Source: Paenibacillus oryzae | Lineage (GTDB): Bacteria > Bacillota > Bacilli > Paenibacillales > Paenibacillaceae | Direction: 5' to 3' | Length of the DNA stretch: 64,000 nucleotides | Assembly: GCF_001675045.1 (NCBI RefSeq) | Contig: NZ_LYPA01000076.1 | Coordinates: 62,001-126,000 of the forward strand | Shown: piece after piece, positions 1 to 7,738 of the stretch | How the letters are laid out: each line of letters starts with the position of its first letter | Numbering within the stretch: position 1 is the first letter of the stretch | Notes under the pieces: model-generated | The model's database searches: none | The model's input: only the letters and a program-made list of their open reading frames with translations | Told to the model about the DNA's origin: nothing | Position numbers and translations under genes: made by a program

Positions 1-25
1 GAGCAAATGAGGAGAGTTGTTGGTC

Positions 26-1243
26 ATGAAAAAGATTTTGATCGCATCCTGCGATATGGGGATTGGAGGCGTCGAGCGCAGCCTCGCCGGGATGCTGGAG
101 CAATTCAGCTATGATGAATATAAGGTGGATCTTATGCTGTACAGCCAAAGCGGGGAATTTATGGAGCTTCTCCATGAGGATATCTCCCTTCTGGACGAGA
201 TGGCGGAATACAAGACGTTCCGTTCCTCCATTGCCGAAACCTTCCGCGCACGGCAGATCGGCATAGGCATTACCCGACTGGTATCGAAAGCAAGAACGGC
301 GCTGGAGACAAGGCTGCGCAAGCTGGAGGAGCCGGGCTATTACCAGCAGCAGCTGATGTGGCGCTACGCGCTGCCTTTGCTCCCCAAGCTTGAGCAGCGC
401 TACGATGTGGCTATCAGCTTCCTGTGGCCGCATTATTTTGTTGCGGACAAGGTGGCGGCGGATGTTAAAATCGCCTGGATTCATACCGATTATTCCACGA
501 TTGTAACCAACCATGCGATGGATCTGAAGATGTGGAGCAATTTTGATCACATTATAGCCGTGTCGGATGCATGCAAAAGCTCCTTTATAAGCCGGTACAA
601 GGAATTGAAGGACAAGGTGTCCGTTATTGAAAATATTATTTCGCCTCCGGCCGTTTCCATGCTGGCGGACAGCGGCGAGGTGGACAACCCCATGCTGCGG
701 GATCGCCGGTTCAAGCTGCTGACCGTCGCGAGGCTGTCCTACCAGAAGGGCATCGACCAGGCAATTAAGGCTTTTGACATGCTGCGACAATTGGGTTACC
801 GGGATATGGCCTGGTACGTGGTTGGTTATGGCGGCGAGGAAGCGGCGCTGCGGGAGCAGATTGCTGAATATGGTTTGCAGGACAGCTTTGTGCTGCTGGG
901 CAAGCAGACCAATCCCTATCCCTTTGTCAAAGCCTGCGACTTGTACGTACAGCCGTCGCGTTATGAAGGCAAGGCTATCACCGTTACGGAGGCCAAAATA
1001 TTGGGCAAGCCGGTTGTTATTACGGGGTACCCCACGGCAGCCAGCCAGGTGACCAACTACATAGACGGCTATATTACGGAGCAGTCGGTGGAAGGTATAG
1101 CCGCCGGAATAGAAAGGCTTTATCAGGATAAGGAGCTGCGGGATCGGCTTGCCCGCAATTGCGCGGGCATGGACTATGGCAACGCCTATGAGCTTCAAAA
1201 GCTGTACAGTCTGTTTCAGGGGGATAGGAGAGGATCGGCGTGA
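26..1243 (+). CDS. GT4-family glycosyltransferase, EPS operon
   Basis: A retaining glycosyltransferase of the GT4 (GT-B fold) type, 405 aa, expected to add a sugar to a lipid-linked polysaccharide intermediate on the cytoplasmic side. Seen: the glycine-rich N-terminal start GIGGVERSL, and in the C-terminal half the nucleotide-sugar binding block QPSRYEGKAITVTEAKILGK with the usual E-x7-E spacing. Start: TTG codons lie at 17 and 20, but GGAGAG at 11-16 sits 9 bases before the ATG at 26, so 26 is preferred. The gene overlaps the next one by 4 bases (GTGA), so it belongs to an operon that probably begins left of the window. It resembles the two GT4 proteins at 3441 and 4673. The sugar donor and acceptor cannot be read from sequence. 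Confidence 0.88.
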   Translation: MKKILIASCDMGIGGVERSLAGMLEQFSYDEYKVDLMLYSQSGEFMELLHEDISLLDEMAEYKTFRSSIAETFRARQIGIGITRLVSKARTALETRLRKLEEPGYYQQQLMWRYALPLLPKLEQRYDVAISFLWPHYFVADKVAADVKIAWIHTDYSTIVTNHAMDLKMWSNFDHIIAVSDACKSSFISRYKELKDKVSVIENIISPPAVSMLADSGEVDNPMLRDRRFKLLTVARLSYQKGIDQAIKAFDMLRQLGYRDMAWYVVGYGGEEAALREQIAEYGLQDSFVLLGKQTNPYPFVKACDLYVQPSRYEGKAITVTEAKILGKPVVITGYPTAASQVTNYIDGYITEQSVEGIAAGIERLYQDKELRDRLARNCAGMDYGNAYELQKLYSLFQGDRRGSA

Positions 1244-2310
1244 CGGTTAAGGTCAGTGTTGTCATACCGGTGTATAATGCGGAGCCTTATTTGCCCCGCT
1301 GCATTTCGTCGCTTGTGAACCAGACCTTGAAGGATTGCGAATTTATTTTTGTAAACGACGGCTCCTCCGATGGAAGCAAAGCCATTATTGAGCGTTTCGG
1401 CTGCTGCGATAAACGGATAAGGGTAATCAGCCAGGCCAACGGAGGCGTCAGCAGCGCCCGTAATACCGGCATCCGCCATGCGCGCGGCGAATATGTCGGC
1501 TTTGTTGATGTGGACGACTATGTTGCCTTCGACATGTTCTACAACCTGTACAAAGCCGCGGTGGAGGAGGACTGCGACATCGTGGCGTCCAATTTCCAGG
1601 TCCGTCAGGATGGCGCGCTTATTATGGCCAAGTATCCTTTTCCGACTAACAAAAAGCTGACCCGAGGCTACATCCGCGAGCATGTATTGCCGTATATGCT
1701 GCGGAGCGATGATTTTAACACCGCCTGTACCAAGCTGTACCGGAGAGAGCTGCTGGAAAGCCGGGGCATCTTTTTTCCAGAGGGCGTCAAGCTGGGGGAG
1801 GACGGCATCTTTAATATGGCGTTCCTGTCCGTGGCGGAGTCCATGCGTTACCTCAGTTATGCCGGCTATCATTATTGCGAGGTGGAAGGAAGCGCTACGC
1901 GGAATGCCGCCAAAAGCGATTATTATCAGCGGGTGCTGGAGGTGTACCAGGCGGAGCCTCCTTCCGTATATATTGAGGTCATGGCGCCTCACGACATTTC
2001 CCGCCTGAAATCCATCAAGCTGATCAGCAATGTGCTGGACAATATCCATATTTATTTGAATGAATCAAGCTTGCCGCTAGGCTCAAGGCTTCGTTACGTA
2101 AAAGGAATGGTCGCCCATCAGGCGGTGCGCGAATCGCTTCCGTATTATTGGGAGGAAAAAAAGAATGTCCTGGGCTCTTATCACAAGCTGCTGCTTTTCC
2201 TGCTGCGGCGGAGGTCGCTGCTGGGCATTTACGTGCTGACGGGATACAGCCGTTACAGAAACCGAAATTCTGGAGGGAAAAGAAATGAAAATCATGATGT
2301 TTGCTCATGA
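1240..2310 (+). CDS. GT2-family glycosyltransferase
   Basis: An inverting GT-A-fold glycosyltransferase of family 2, 356 aa. Seen: the N-terminal VSVVIPVYNAEPYLPRC followed by FVNDGSSDGS, and the metal-binding region VGFVDVDDY near residue 90, all classic for the family. The C-terminal third carries basic residues and hydrophobic stretches (LLLFLLRRRSLLGIYVL) that may associate with the membrane. The GTG start overlaps the TGA of the preceding gene, which suggests translational coupling, and the stop lies inside the next gene. It resembles the second GT2 at 15246 in length and layout. The product is probably one sugar transfer in repeat-unit assembly; the specificity is unknown. Confidence 0.88.
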   Translation: MTVKVSVVIPVYNAEPYLPRCISSLVNQTLKDCEFIFVNDGSSDGSKAIIERFGCCDKRIRVISQANGGVSSARNTGIRHARGEYVGFVDVDDYVAFDMFYNLYKAAVEEDCDIVASNFQVRQDGALIMAKYPFPTNKKLTRGYIREHVLPYMLRSDDFNTACTKLYRRELLESRGIFFPEGVKLGEDGIFNMAFLSVAESMRYLSYAGYHYCEVEGSATRNAAKSDYYQRVLEVYQAEPPSVYIEVMAPHDISRLKSIKLISNVLDNIHIYLNESSLPLGSRLRYVKGMVAHQAVRESLPYYWEEKKNVLGSYHKLLLFLLRRRSLLGIYVLTGYSRYRNRNSGGKRNENHDVCS

Positions 2311-3448
2311 CGGCAGCTTGAATCGGGGCTGCGAGGCTATTGTGCGTTCTTCCGCCGCTTTGCTTAAAGGAGGGCTAAAGCAATCCAAAATCTATTTGGC
2401 CTCCGGCAAGCCGGAGAGCGACAAGGGCATTCCGCAGCTTGACGGCGTTTATGACGGAGCGGCTGTGCCCATTCGCAAATATTCAGCAGACTGGTGGATT
2501 TCCTCCATGCGGGTCAAGTGGTTCCGGGATGAGTCGTATGCGCTGGGACGGATTCATCGCAATATCATTAACCGGATCGGCGATATGGATGTGCTTTTGT
2601 CCATCGGCGGCGACAATTATTGCTACGGCGAACAGCCGGGCTGGTACGAAATCGACAAGCGGATCAAGGAAAAGGGGAAAAAGCTGGTGCTGTGGGGCTG
2701 CTCGATCGGCGAGGAGGATATGTCGCCGCGCAAGCTGGCGGATTTGAAGCTGTTTGATTTGATCCTGACGCGGGAAACGCTGACCTACAATATGCTGCGA
2801 AGCAAAGGGCTTCATCAGGTCAGACTGGTTGCCGACCCCGCTTTTACAATGGAAAAGGAAGAGCTGGAGCTGCCCGAGGGATGGGTGGAGGGCAATACGG
2901 TCGGCATTAACTTCAGCCCGCTTGTGTCGCAGCGCAATCCGGGCTCCCGCGAAGCCGTGGAAGGCTTGATTCGTCATATTCTGGAGACGACGGATATGGC
3001 GATTGCGCTTACCCCGCATGTTATGGAGCATGGCAACAACGATTACGAGCTGCTGAAGGAGCTCCATGCCAGCTATCGGGATACGGGCAGAGTGCTGCTG
3101 CTTCCGGATCATTGCTCTGCTGTGCAATACAAAGGCTATATTGCCCGGATGCGTTTTTTTGTCGGCGCGCGCACGCATGCCACAATTGCCGCGTATTCCA
3201 ATTGCGTGCCCACACTGGTGCTAGGATACAGCGTTAAGTCGAAGGGCATCGCCCGCGATCTGTTCGGGGAGGAAAAGCTGGTGCTGGACCTTGGGGAATT
3301 GTCGGACGGGGACAAGCTGATTGGCGGATTCCGAACGCTGCTCGCGGAGGAAAAAGAAATCAGAGAAACGCTGCGCAAGGCGCTGCCCGGCATACAGGCC
3401 AAGTCGGGCAAGGCTGTACAATATATTAAAGAGCTTGTCTATGGCTAG
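2285..3448 (+). CDS. Polysaccharide pyruvyl transferase family protein
   Basis: A 387-aa protein of the polysaccharide pyruvyl transferase (WcaK/CsaB-like) family, which uses phosphoenolpyruvate to place ketal pyruvate on a sugar of a surface polymer. Seen: N-terminal MFAHDGSLNRGCEAIVRS, a mid-protein LSIGGDNYCYG, KKLVLWGCSIG, and a C-terminal GARTHATIAAYSNCVP segment matching the family's conserved R-x-H-x3-A-x3-G/N region. The ATG follows GGAGGGAAAAGAA, and the gene begins inside the end of the GT2 gene (26-base overlap). Pyruvate on an exopolysaccharide would add negative charge. In Firmicutes CsaB pyruvylates the secondary cell-wall polymer that binds SLH domains, but this copy sits among EPS genes, so an EPS substrate is more likely. 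Confidence 0.82.
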   Translation: MKIMMFAHDGSLNRGCEAIVRSSAALLKGGLKQSKIYLASGKPESDKGIPQLDGVYDGAAVPIRKYSADWWISSMRVKWFRDESYALGRIHRNIINRIGDMDVLLSIGGDNYCYGEQPGWYEIDKRIKEKGKKLVLWGCSIGEEDMSPRKLADLKLFDLILTRETLTYNMLRSKGLHQVRLVADPAFTMEKEELELPEGWVEGNTVGINFSPLVSQRNPGSREAVEGLIRHILETTDMAIALTPHVMEHGNNDYELLKELHASYRDTGRVLLLPDHCSAVQYKGYIARMRFFVGARTHATIAAYSNCVPTLVLGYSVKSKGIARDLFGEEKLVLDLGELSDGDKLIGGFRTLLAEEKEIRETLRKALPGIQAKSGKAVQYIKELVYG

Positions 3449-4676
3449 GATGAATACTGGCGCGGAGCGCAAAAAAAATCTGTTGTTTATTATTCCGGGG
3501 TTGTCTGCGGGAGGCGGCGAGCGCAGTCTGATCAATCTGCTGACGGGACTTGATTATTCGAGGTATAACGTGGACCTTCAATTGCTGAGCCATGAAGGCT
3601 TGTTTATGAATTTAATCCCGCGGCAGGTCAAGCTGCTGCCCTTGCGGGAGCCTTTTTCCACCTTTTCCCGGCCGTTAGGCGCTTCCGCCCTGGCGCTGGC
3701 GAGAAAAGGAAGCGTACGGCTGGCGGCCAACCGCGTGCTGTATTCCCTGCACAACCGGATTGGCAGAGAGGGCGGGAAGCGCGAGCAGCGCAGCTGGAGA
3801 CATCTCTCCCGGTCTTTTTCCAGGCTGAGCAAAACCTATGACGCCGCAATCGGGTTTCTGGAAAAAACCTCGATCTATTTTTGCGTGGAAAAGGTAAACG
3901 CGGCCGTCAAAATCGGCTGGGTGCATAATGACTATGACAAGCTGGAGCTTGCTCCGGCGTTTGACCGGCGTTATTTTGCGGAGCTTGATCACCTAGTGAC
4001 GGTATCGCGGGAATGCGCAAATGTTCTGAAGATGAGATTCCCGGAGCATAGCGGTAAAATAGCCGTCATTCATAATGTTGTGTCGCCGAGGCTGATCAGA
4101 GAGATGGCGTTTCTAGAGGGCGGGGAGCTTTACAACAGGGCCAACGGAGAATTGGTTATCGTTTCTATCGGACGGCTGCATGAGCAAAAAAACTTCGAGC
4201 TAGCCATCGAGGCTTGCCGCAAGCTGCTTGATCGCGGCGTGAACGTTCAGTGGCATGTTATCGGAGAAGGGCCGGAGCGGGAAAAGCTGAAGCAGCTGAT
4301 TGCGTCGCACGGGCTGGAGGAGCGTTTCCGGCTGCTGGGCTTAAAGGCCAATCCGTATCCATATGTTCAGCAGGCGGATCTCTACGTGCAAACGTCTTTA
4401 TATGAAGGTAAAGCAATAGCAGTCGATGAGGCCAAAATTTTGCAAAAGCCGATTGTGATCACCAACTTCAGCACGGCACGCGACCAGCTGCGGCATGAAA
4501 GCGAAGGTTTGATTGCGGAGATGAATGCAGACGCCGTTGCCGATGCAATCGCCCGTCTGGCAGCCGACGCCTCGCTCCGCCAGCGCATAACAAGCAAGCT
4601 GGCGGGCCAGCAGCTGGGAACGGAGAAGGAAATCGACAAGCTGTATAGTTTGGTTGAAGGGGGAGAGGCGGGGTGA
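3441..4676 (+). CDS. GT4-family glycosyltransferase
   Basis: A 411-aa GT-B glycosyltransferase. Seen: SAGGGERSLINLL near the N terminus, AAIGFLEKTSIYFC and VKIGWVHNDYDKLEL in the middle, and TSLYEGKAIAVDEAKILQK as the donor-binding site. An open frame extends upstream to 3321, but that part overlaps the previous gene in another frame. The ATG at 3441 (or 3450) gives a normal N terminus and overlaps the preceding stop by 8 bases. It is a close relative of the next gene: both carry the AAIGFLEKT and HNDY blocks at the same places, which suggests a tandem duplication with later divergence. It overlaps the next start by 4 bases. Confidence 0.87.
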   Translation: MARMNTGAERKKNLLFIIPGLSAGGGERSLINLLTGLDYSRYNVDLQLLSHEGLFMNLIPRQVKLLPLREPFSTFSRPLGASALALARKGSVRLAANRVLYSLHNRIGREGGKREQRSWRHLSRSFSRLSKTYDAAIGFLEKTSIYFCVEKVNAAVKIGWVHNDYDKLELAPAFDRRYFAELDHLVTVSRECANVLKMRFPEHSGKIAVIHNVVSPRLIREMAFLEGGELYNRANGELVIVSIGRLHEQKNFELAIEACRKLLDRGVNVQWHVIGEGPEREKLKQLIASHGLEERFRLLGLKANPYPYVQQADLYVQTSLYEGKAIAVDEAKILQKPIVITNFSTARDQLRHESEGLIAEMNADAVADAIARLAADASLRQRITSKLAGQQLGTEKEIDKLYSLVEGGEAG

Positions 4677-5863
4677 AGAAGCAGATCCTTATCGTTATGA
4701 ATCATTTGCATTGCGGCGGAGCGGAAAAAGCGTTGATCTCTCTGCTTCACAGCTTCGATTACGACAGGTACGATGTCGATTTGCTGCTGTTCAAGCGGGA
4801 AGGGTTATTTCTGCCCCAGGTGCCGGACCAGGTTAATCTGCTGGAGCCTCCGCCGCATTATGTTTTTTTCGATATGCCCATTGCGGCGTCCCTGAAGGCA
4901 TGCCTCAGGAGCGGCTTATACCGGATTGCTGCGGCGCGTCTCGGAGCAGGGCTTCTGTTCAAGACAGATTCCCGCGTCGCAAGGCGCGAGCAAAAGCTGT
5001 GGAGCTATCTGCAGACGGCGCTGCCGCCGCTTCGTAAAAGCTATGACGCCGCAATCGGCTTTTTGGAAAAGACGCCTGTCTATTATTGCATCGACAAGGT
5101 TCAGGCGACCCGCAAGCTGGGATTTATCCACAACGATTATATTCAGCTCGGCATGGAGCCTTCCTACGATCGCAAACGTTTTGCCAAACTCCATCATCTG
5201 GTGACGGTATCGGAGGGCTGCGGCGATGTGCTGCGGGAAGCGTTTCCGGCTTATGCCGAAAAGGTGCAGGTTATTCACAATATCGTTTCTCCCTCGCTGA
5301 TAGCGGGACTGGCAGAAGAGCCGGTTCCGCCGCTTCGTCGCAAAATGGATGCCGCCTTGATCGTAACGGTAGGCCGGCTGCATCGCCAAAAAGGGCTGGA
5401 TATGGCGATTGACGCCTGCAAGGAGCTGAAGGACAGGGGAGTTTCCGTGGAATGGCATGTCATCGGTGAAGGGGAGGAGCGCAGCGCGCTGGAGAAGCGG
5501 ATAGCTGAAAGAGGACTTCAGGACTGTTTTTTTCTGGACGGCGTTCGGGACAATCCATACCCTTATATGCGCCAGGCCGATCTGTATGTGCAGCCATCCC
5601 GTTACGAAGGCAAGTCGATCGCGATCGACGAGGCCAAAATAATGGGCCTTCCCATTATTACAACCCGTTATTCAACGGCCGCCGATCAGATTGCCCATAT
5701 GGAAGACGGTCTGATCGTGGATATGAACGCGGCGGCGCTTGGCGAAGGCATTGCCCGCATGCTTCAGGACAAGGACCTTGCGTCGGCTTTTTCGGAGCGT
5801 TTGTTAAGCGGCTGGTTTGGTACAGAGGGGGAAACGGAAAAGCTTTACCGACTTATCGGGTGA
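4673..5863 (+). CDS. GT4-family glycosyltransferase
   Basis: The third GT4 protein of the operon, 396 aa. Seen: HLHCGGAEKALISLL at the N terminus, AAIGFLEKTPVYYC and LGFIHNDYIQLGM in the middle, VTVGRLHRQKGLDMAI opening the C-terminal domain, and QPSRYEGKSIAIDEAKIMG at the donor site. The GTG start at 4673 follows GGGAGAGGCGGG and overlaps the TGA of the gene before it. Function: transfer of a hexose or related sugar from a nucleotide donor in polysaccharide repeat assembly. Its closeness to the neighbour at 3441 points to duplication within the operon. Confidence 0.87.
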   Translation: MKKQILIVMNHLHCGGAEKALISLLHSFDYDRYDVDLLLFKREGLFLPQVPDQVNLLEPPPHYVFFDMPIAASLKACLRSGLYRIAAARLGAGLLFKTDSRVARREQKLWSYLQTALPPLRKSYDAAIGFLEKTPVYYCIDKVQATRKLGFIHNDYIQLGMEPSYDRKRFAKLHHLVTVSEGCGDVLREAFPAYAEKVQVIHNIVSPSLIAGLAEEPVPPLRRKMDAALIVTVGRLHRQKGLDMAIDACKELKDRGVSVEWHVIGEGEERSALEKRIAERGLQDCFFLDGVRDNPYPYMRQADLYVQPSRYEGKSIAIDEAKIMGLPIITTRYSTAADQIAHMEDGLIVDMNAAALGEGIARMLQDKDLASAFSERLLSGWFGTEGETEKLYRLIG

Positions 5864-5923
5864 TTGCCGGAGAAGAAGGAATACCTTAGGGGCTTAACAG
5901 CCGAAGCTCAAGAAGGAAATAGA

Positions 5924-7171
5924 TTGCGGAGGGAGAGGTGGAGCGAGGTGCTGGAAACAGGTTTTTTTGTGCTTTTGGGGCTGCTTGCTCTTATGCTGCT
6001 GTCGTTTGCGGTTGATTTGTATCCCGTGTTAAGGGATTGGGTTGGCCGGATTCATATCGGGCGTTATCGGAATGCCGACGTCTGGGCTCAATCCATTAAC
6101 GAAAGGGGAGCCAAATGGCTGTCCAAAACGCCAACGATCAAGCTGACAGACAATTCGCGTCTTGTGCTGCTTGATATGCTGTCCGGCAATTACAGCCGCA
6201 GCCAAATTCAGCAATGGCAGGAGGGAGCGCTGCTGCTGGGCTTTAGCGAATATTTGCGGCATCGTCAGGATGAAGCCTTGGACAAGAGGATTTCGCGTTA
6301 TTTTGAAGCTAAATTTAACAGCGACGGGAGCTGGAGGGAGAAGCCGTGCCATGTGGATGCGGGCTTGCTTGCGTATGGCGTCATGAAGCTGGCAGGGGAG
6401 AAGGCTGACCGGTTCCGGCCGGCGCTGGACGACATGTGGGCTTTGATCGCCGATCATGTAGGAGCGGACGGGACTGTTCAATATCGCAAAAGCATGCCGG
6501 ATTACCGCTATGTGGACACGATTGGTTTCATATGCCCTTTTCTGGTTCTGTATGGCATCCGTTACGGCAAGGAGGAGTGCGTAGAGCTGGCTCTGCGCCA
6601 GCTGCGGCAGTATGACCGGGAAGGCATGCTGGATAAAAGAGGCCTTCCGGGGCATGCCTACCACGTAGGACGCGGCTTGCCCGCCGGACTGTACGGCTGG
6701 GGAAGAGGCCTGGGCTGGTTTGCGATTGGCCTGATCGATGCCTGGAACGAGCTGCCCGTCCATCATAGCGGACGCAGCGAATTGGAGGGCATGATCGTCC
6801 GATTTGCCCACAGCCTGCTAAAGCTTCAGAATCCTTCGGGAAGCTGGGGGTGGGCGGCGACTCGCGGCGAATCCAGGCAGGATTCCTCCGCGACGGTTAT
6901 GCTGGGATGGTTTCTGCAGCTGGCCTCCGGCATCAAGGGGCTGGAAAAGGCGTGTGGAGAAGGGGCAAGCCGGGCTGCTGCTTATTTGATGTCGGTTACG
7001 CGCCGCAACGGAGCGGTTGATTTTTCGCAAGGAGACACCAAGGATATAGGCGTATATTCTACCCTTTTTACGATTTTGCCGTTTACCCAAGGCTTCAGCA
7101 TTCGGCTGGCCGAGCTGGCGCGGTGTAAAGAAGGTGTCAAGGACAATGGCGGGATTAAGGAAGCTGTATAG
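5924..7171 (+). CDS. Membrane-anchored alpha/alpha-toroid protein (GH88/GH105- or VpsJ-like)
   Basis: About 415 aa with one N-terminal hydrophobic segment (FFVLLGLLALMLLSFAVDL) that should anchor it in the membrane with the rest outside. The body has the six-hairpin look of GH88/GH105 unsaturated-uronyl hydrolases: DGSWREKPCHVDAGLLAYG, YVDTIGFICPFL and especially GLYGWGRGLGWFAIGLIDAW, which matches the family's WGRGxGW motif. Proteins of this kind in polysaccharide loci are sometimes named VpsJ. The start is uncertain: TTG 5924 has AAGGA six bases upstream, GTG 5948 has GAGAGG nine bases upstream, and the frame stays open back to TTG 5864 next to the preceding stop. A role in trimming or processing the exported polymer is inference. 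Confidence 0.65.
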   Translation: MRRERWSEVLETGFFVLLGLLALMLLSFAVDLYPVLRDWVGRIHIGRYRNADVWAQSINERGAKWLSKTPTIKLTDNSRLVLLDMLSGNYSRSQIQQWQEGALLLGFSEYLRHRQDEALDKRISRYFEAKFNSDGSWREKPCHVDAGLLAYGVMKLAGEKADRFRPALDDMWALIADHVGADGTVQYRKSMPDYRYVDTIGFICPFLVLYGIRYGKEECVELALRQLRQYDREGMLDKRGLPGHAYHVGRGLPAGLYGWGRGLGWFAIGLIDAWNELPVHHSGRSELEGMIVRFAHSLLKLQNPSGSWGWAATRGESRQDSSATVMLGWFLQLASGIKGLEKACGEGASRAAAYLMSVTRRNGAVDFSQGDTKDIGVYSTLFTILPFTQGFSIRLAELARCKEGVKDNGGIKEAV

Positions 7172-7712
7172 CTATGGCAGGTCGCGGCTTCGGAAGTGGC
7201 TGCTGGAGGAGATTTGGCTAAAGGACTTCATTGCGGAAGGCATGAAGGTGGGAAGGGGCTGTTCCATACAGCCCGGCGTTGTTTTCGACTATTCGCATTG
7301 CTGGCTGATTGAAATCGGCGATTATGTAACGATTGCCCCGGAGGCCTATCTGCTTGCGCATGACGCCAGCAGCAAGCCGTATACGGGGCATACGCGGATT
7401 GGCAAGGTGGTTATCGAGGATTATGCTTTTATCGGCGCGCGAGCCATCATTATGCCCGGCGTTACGGTGGGAAGGAGTGCCATTGTTGCCGCAGGCAGCA
7501 TTGTCACGCGATCGGTTCCGCCGGACACCCTTGTAGGGGGCAATCCAGCGAAGCCAATCGGAACTATCCGTCAATACGGCGATAAAATGGCTGCTCTGGC
7601 GGAAGCCGCCCCAACCTATGATGAATCCTATACGTTGTCAGCTCGTCTGTCGGCTAAACAGAAGGAAGAAATGCGAAGGGAGCTGGCAGGCAAGGACGGC
7701 TTTGTGAAATAA
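7146..7712 (+). CDS. Left-handed beta-helix (hexapeptide repeat) acyltransferase
   Basis: A 188-aa acyltransferase of the LbH/WbbJ-maltose O-acetyltransferase group, which moves an acetyl or similar group from acyl-CoA to a sugar. Seen: hexapeptide-repeat turns (CSIQPGVVFDYSHCWLIEIGDYVTIAP is a degenerate run from about residue 36), then DYAFIGARAIIMPGVTVG and AIVAAGSIVTRSVPPDTLVG, ending in GNPAKPIG, the usual end of the helix. The likely catalytic His is in YLLAHDASS. The ATG at 7146 is preferred over GTG 7134, whose upstream purine run leaves no spacer. It overlaps the end of the preceding gene and is the last gene of the plus-strand operon; the next gene runs towards it. Confidence 0.85.
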   Translation: MAGLRKLYSYGRSRLRKWLLEEIWLKDFIAEGMKVGRGCSIQPGVVFDYSHCWLIEIGDYVTIAPEAYLLAHDASSKPYTGHTRIGKVVIEDYAFIGARAIIMPGVTVGRSAIVAAGSIVTRSVPPDTLVGGNPAKPIGTIRQYGDKMAALAEAAPTYDESYTLSARLSAKQKEEMRRELAGKDGFVK

Positions 7713-7738
7713 CGGGTACAATGGCATCGGGGTTGGAG

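Noticed and set aside
3321..3440. Extended N terminus of the GT4 at 3441
   Set aside because: It overlaps the pyruvyl transferase gene in another frame and is Arg/Lys-rich without homology.
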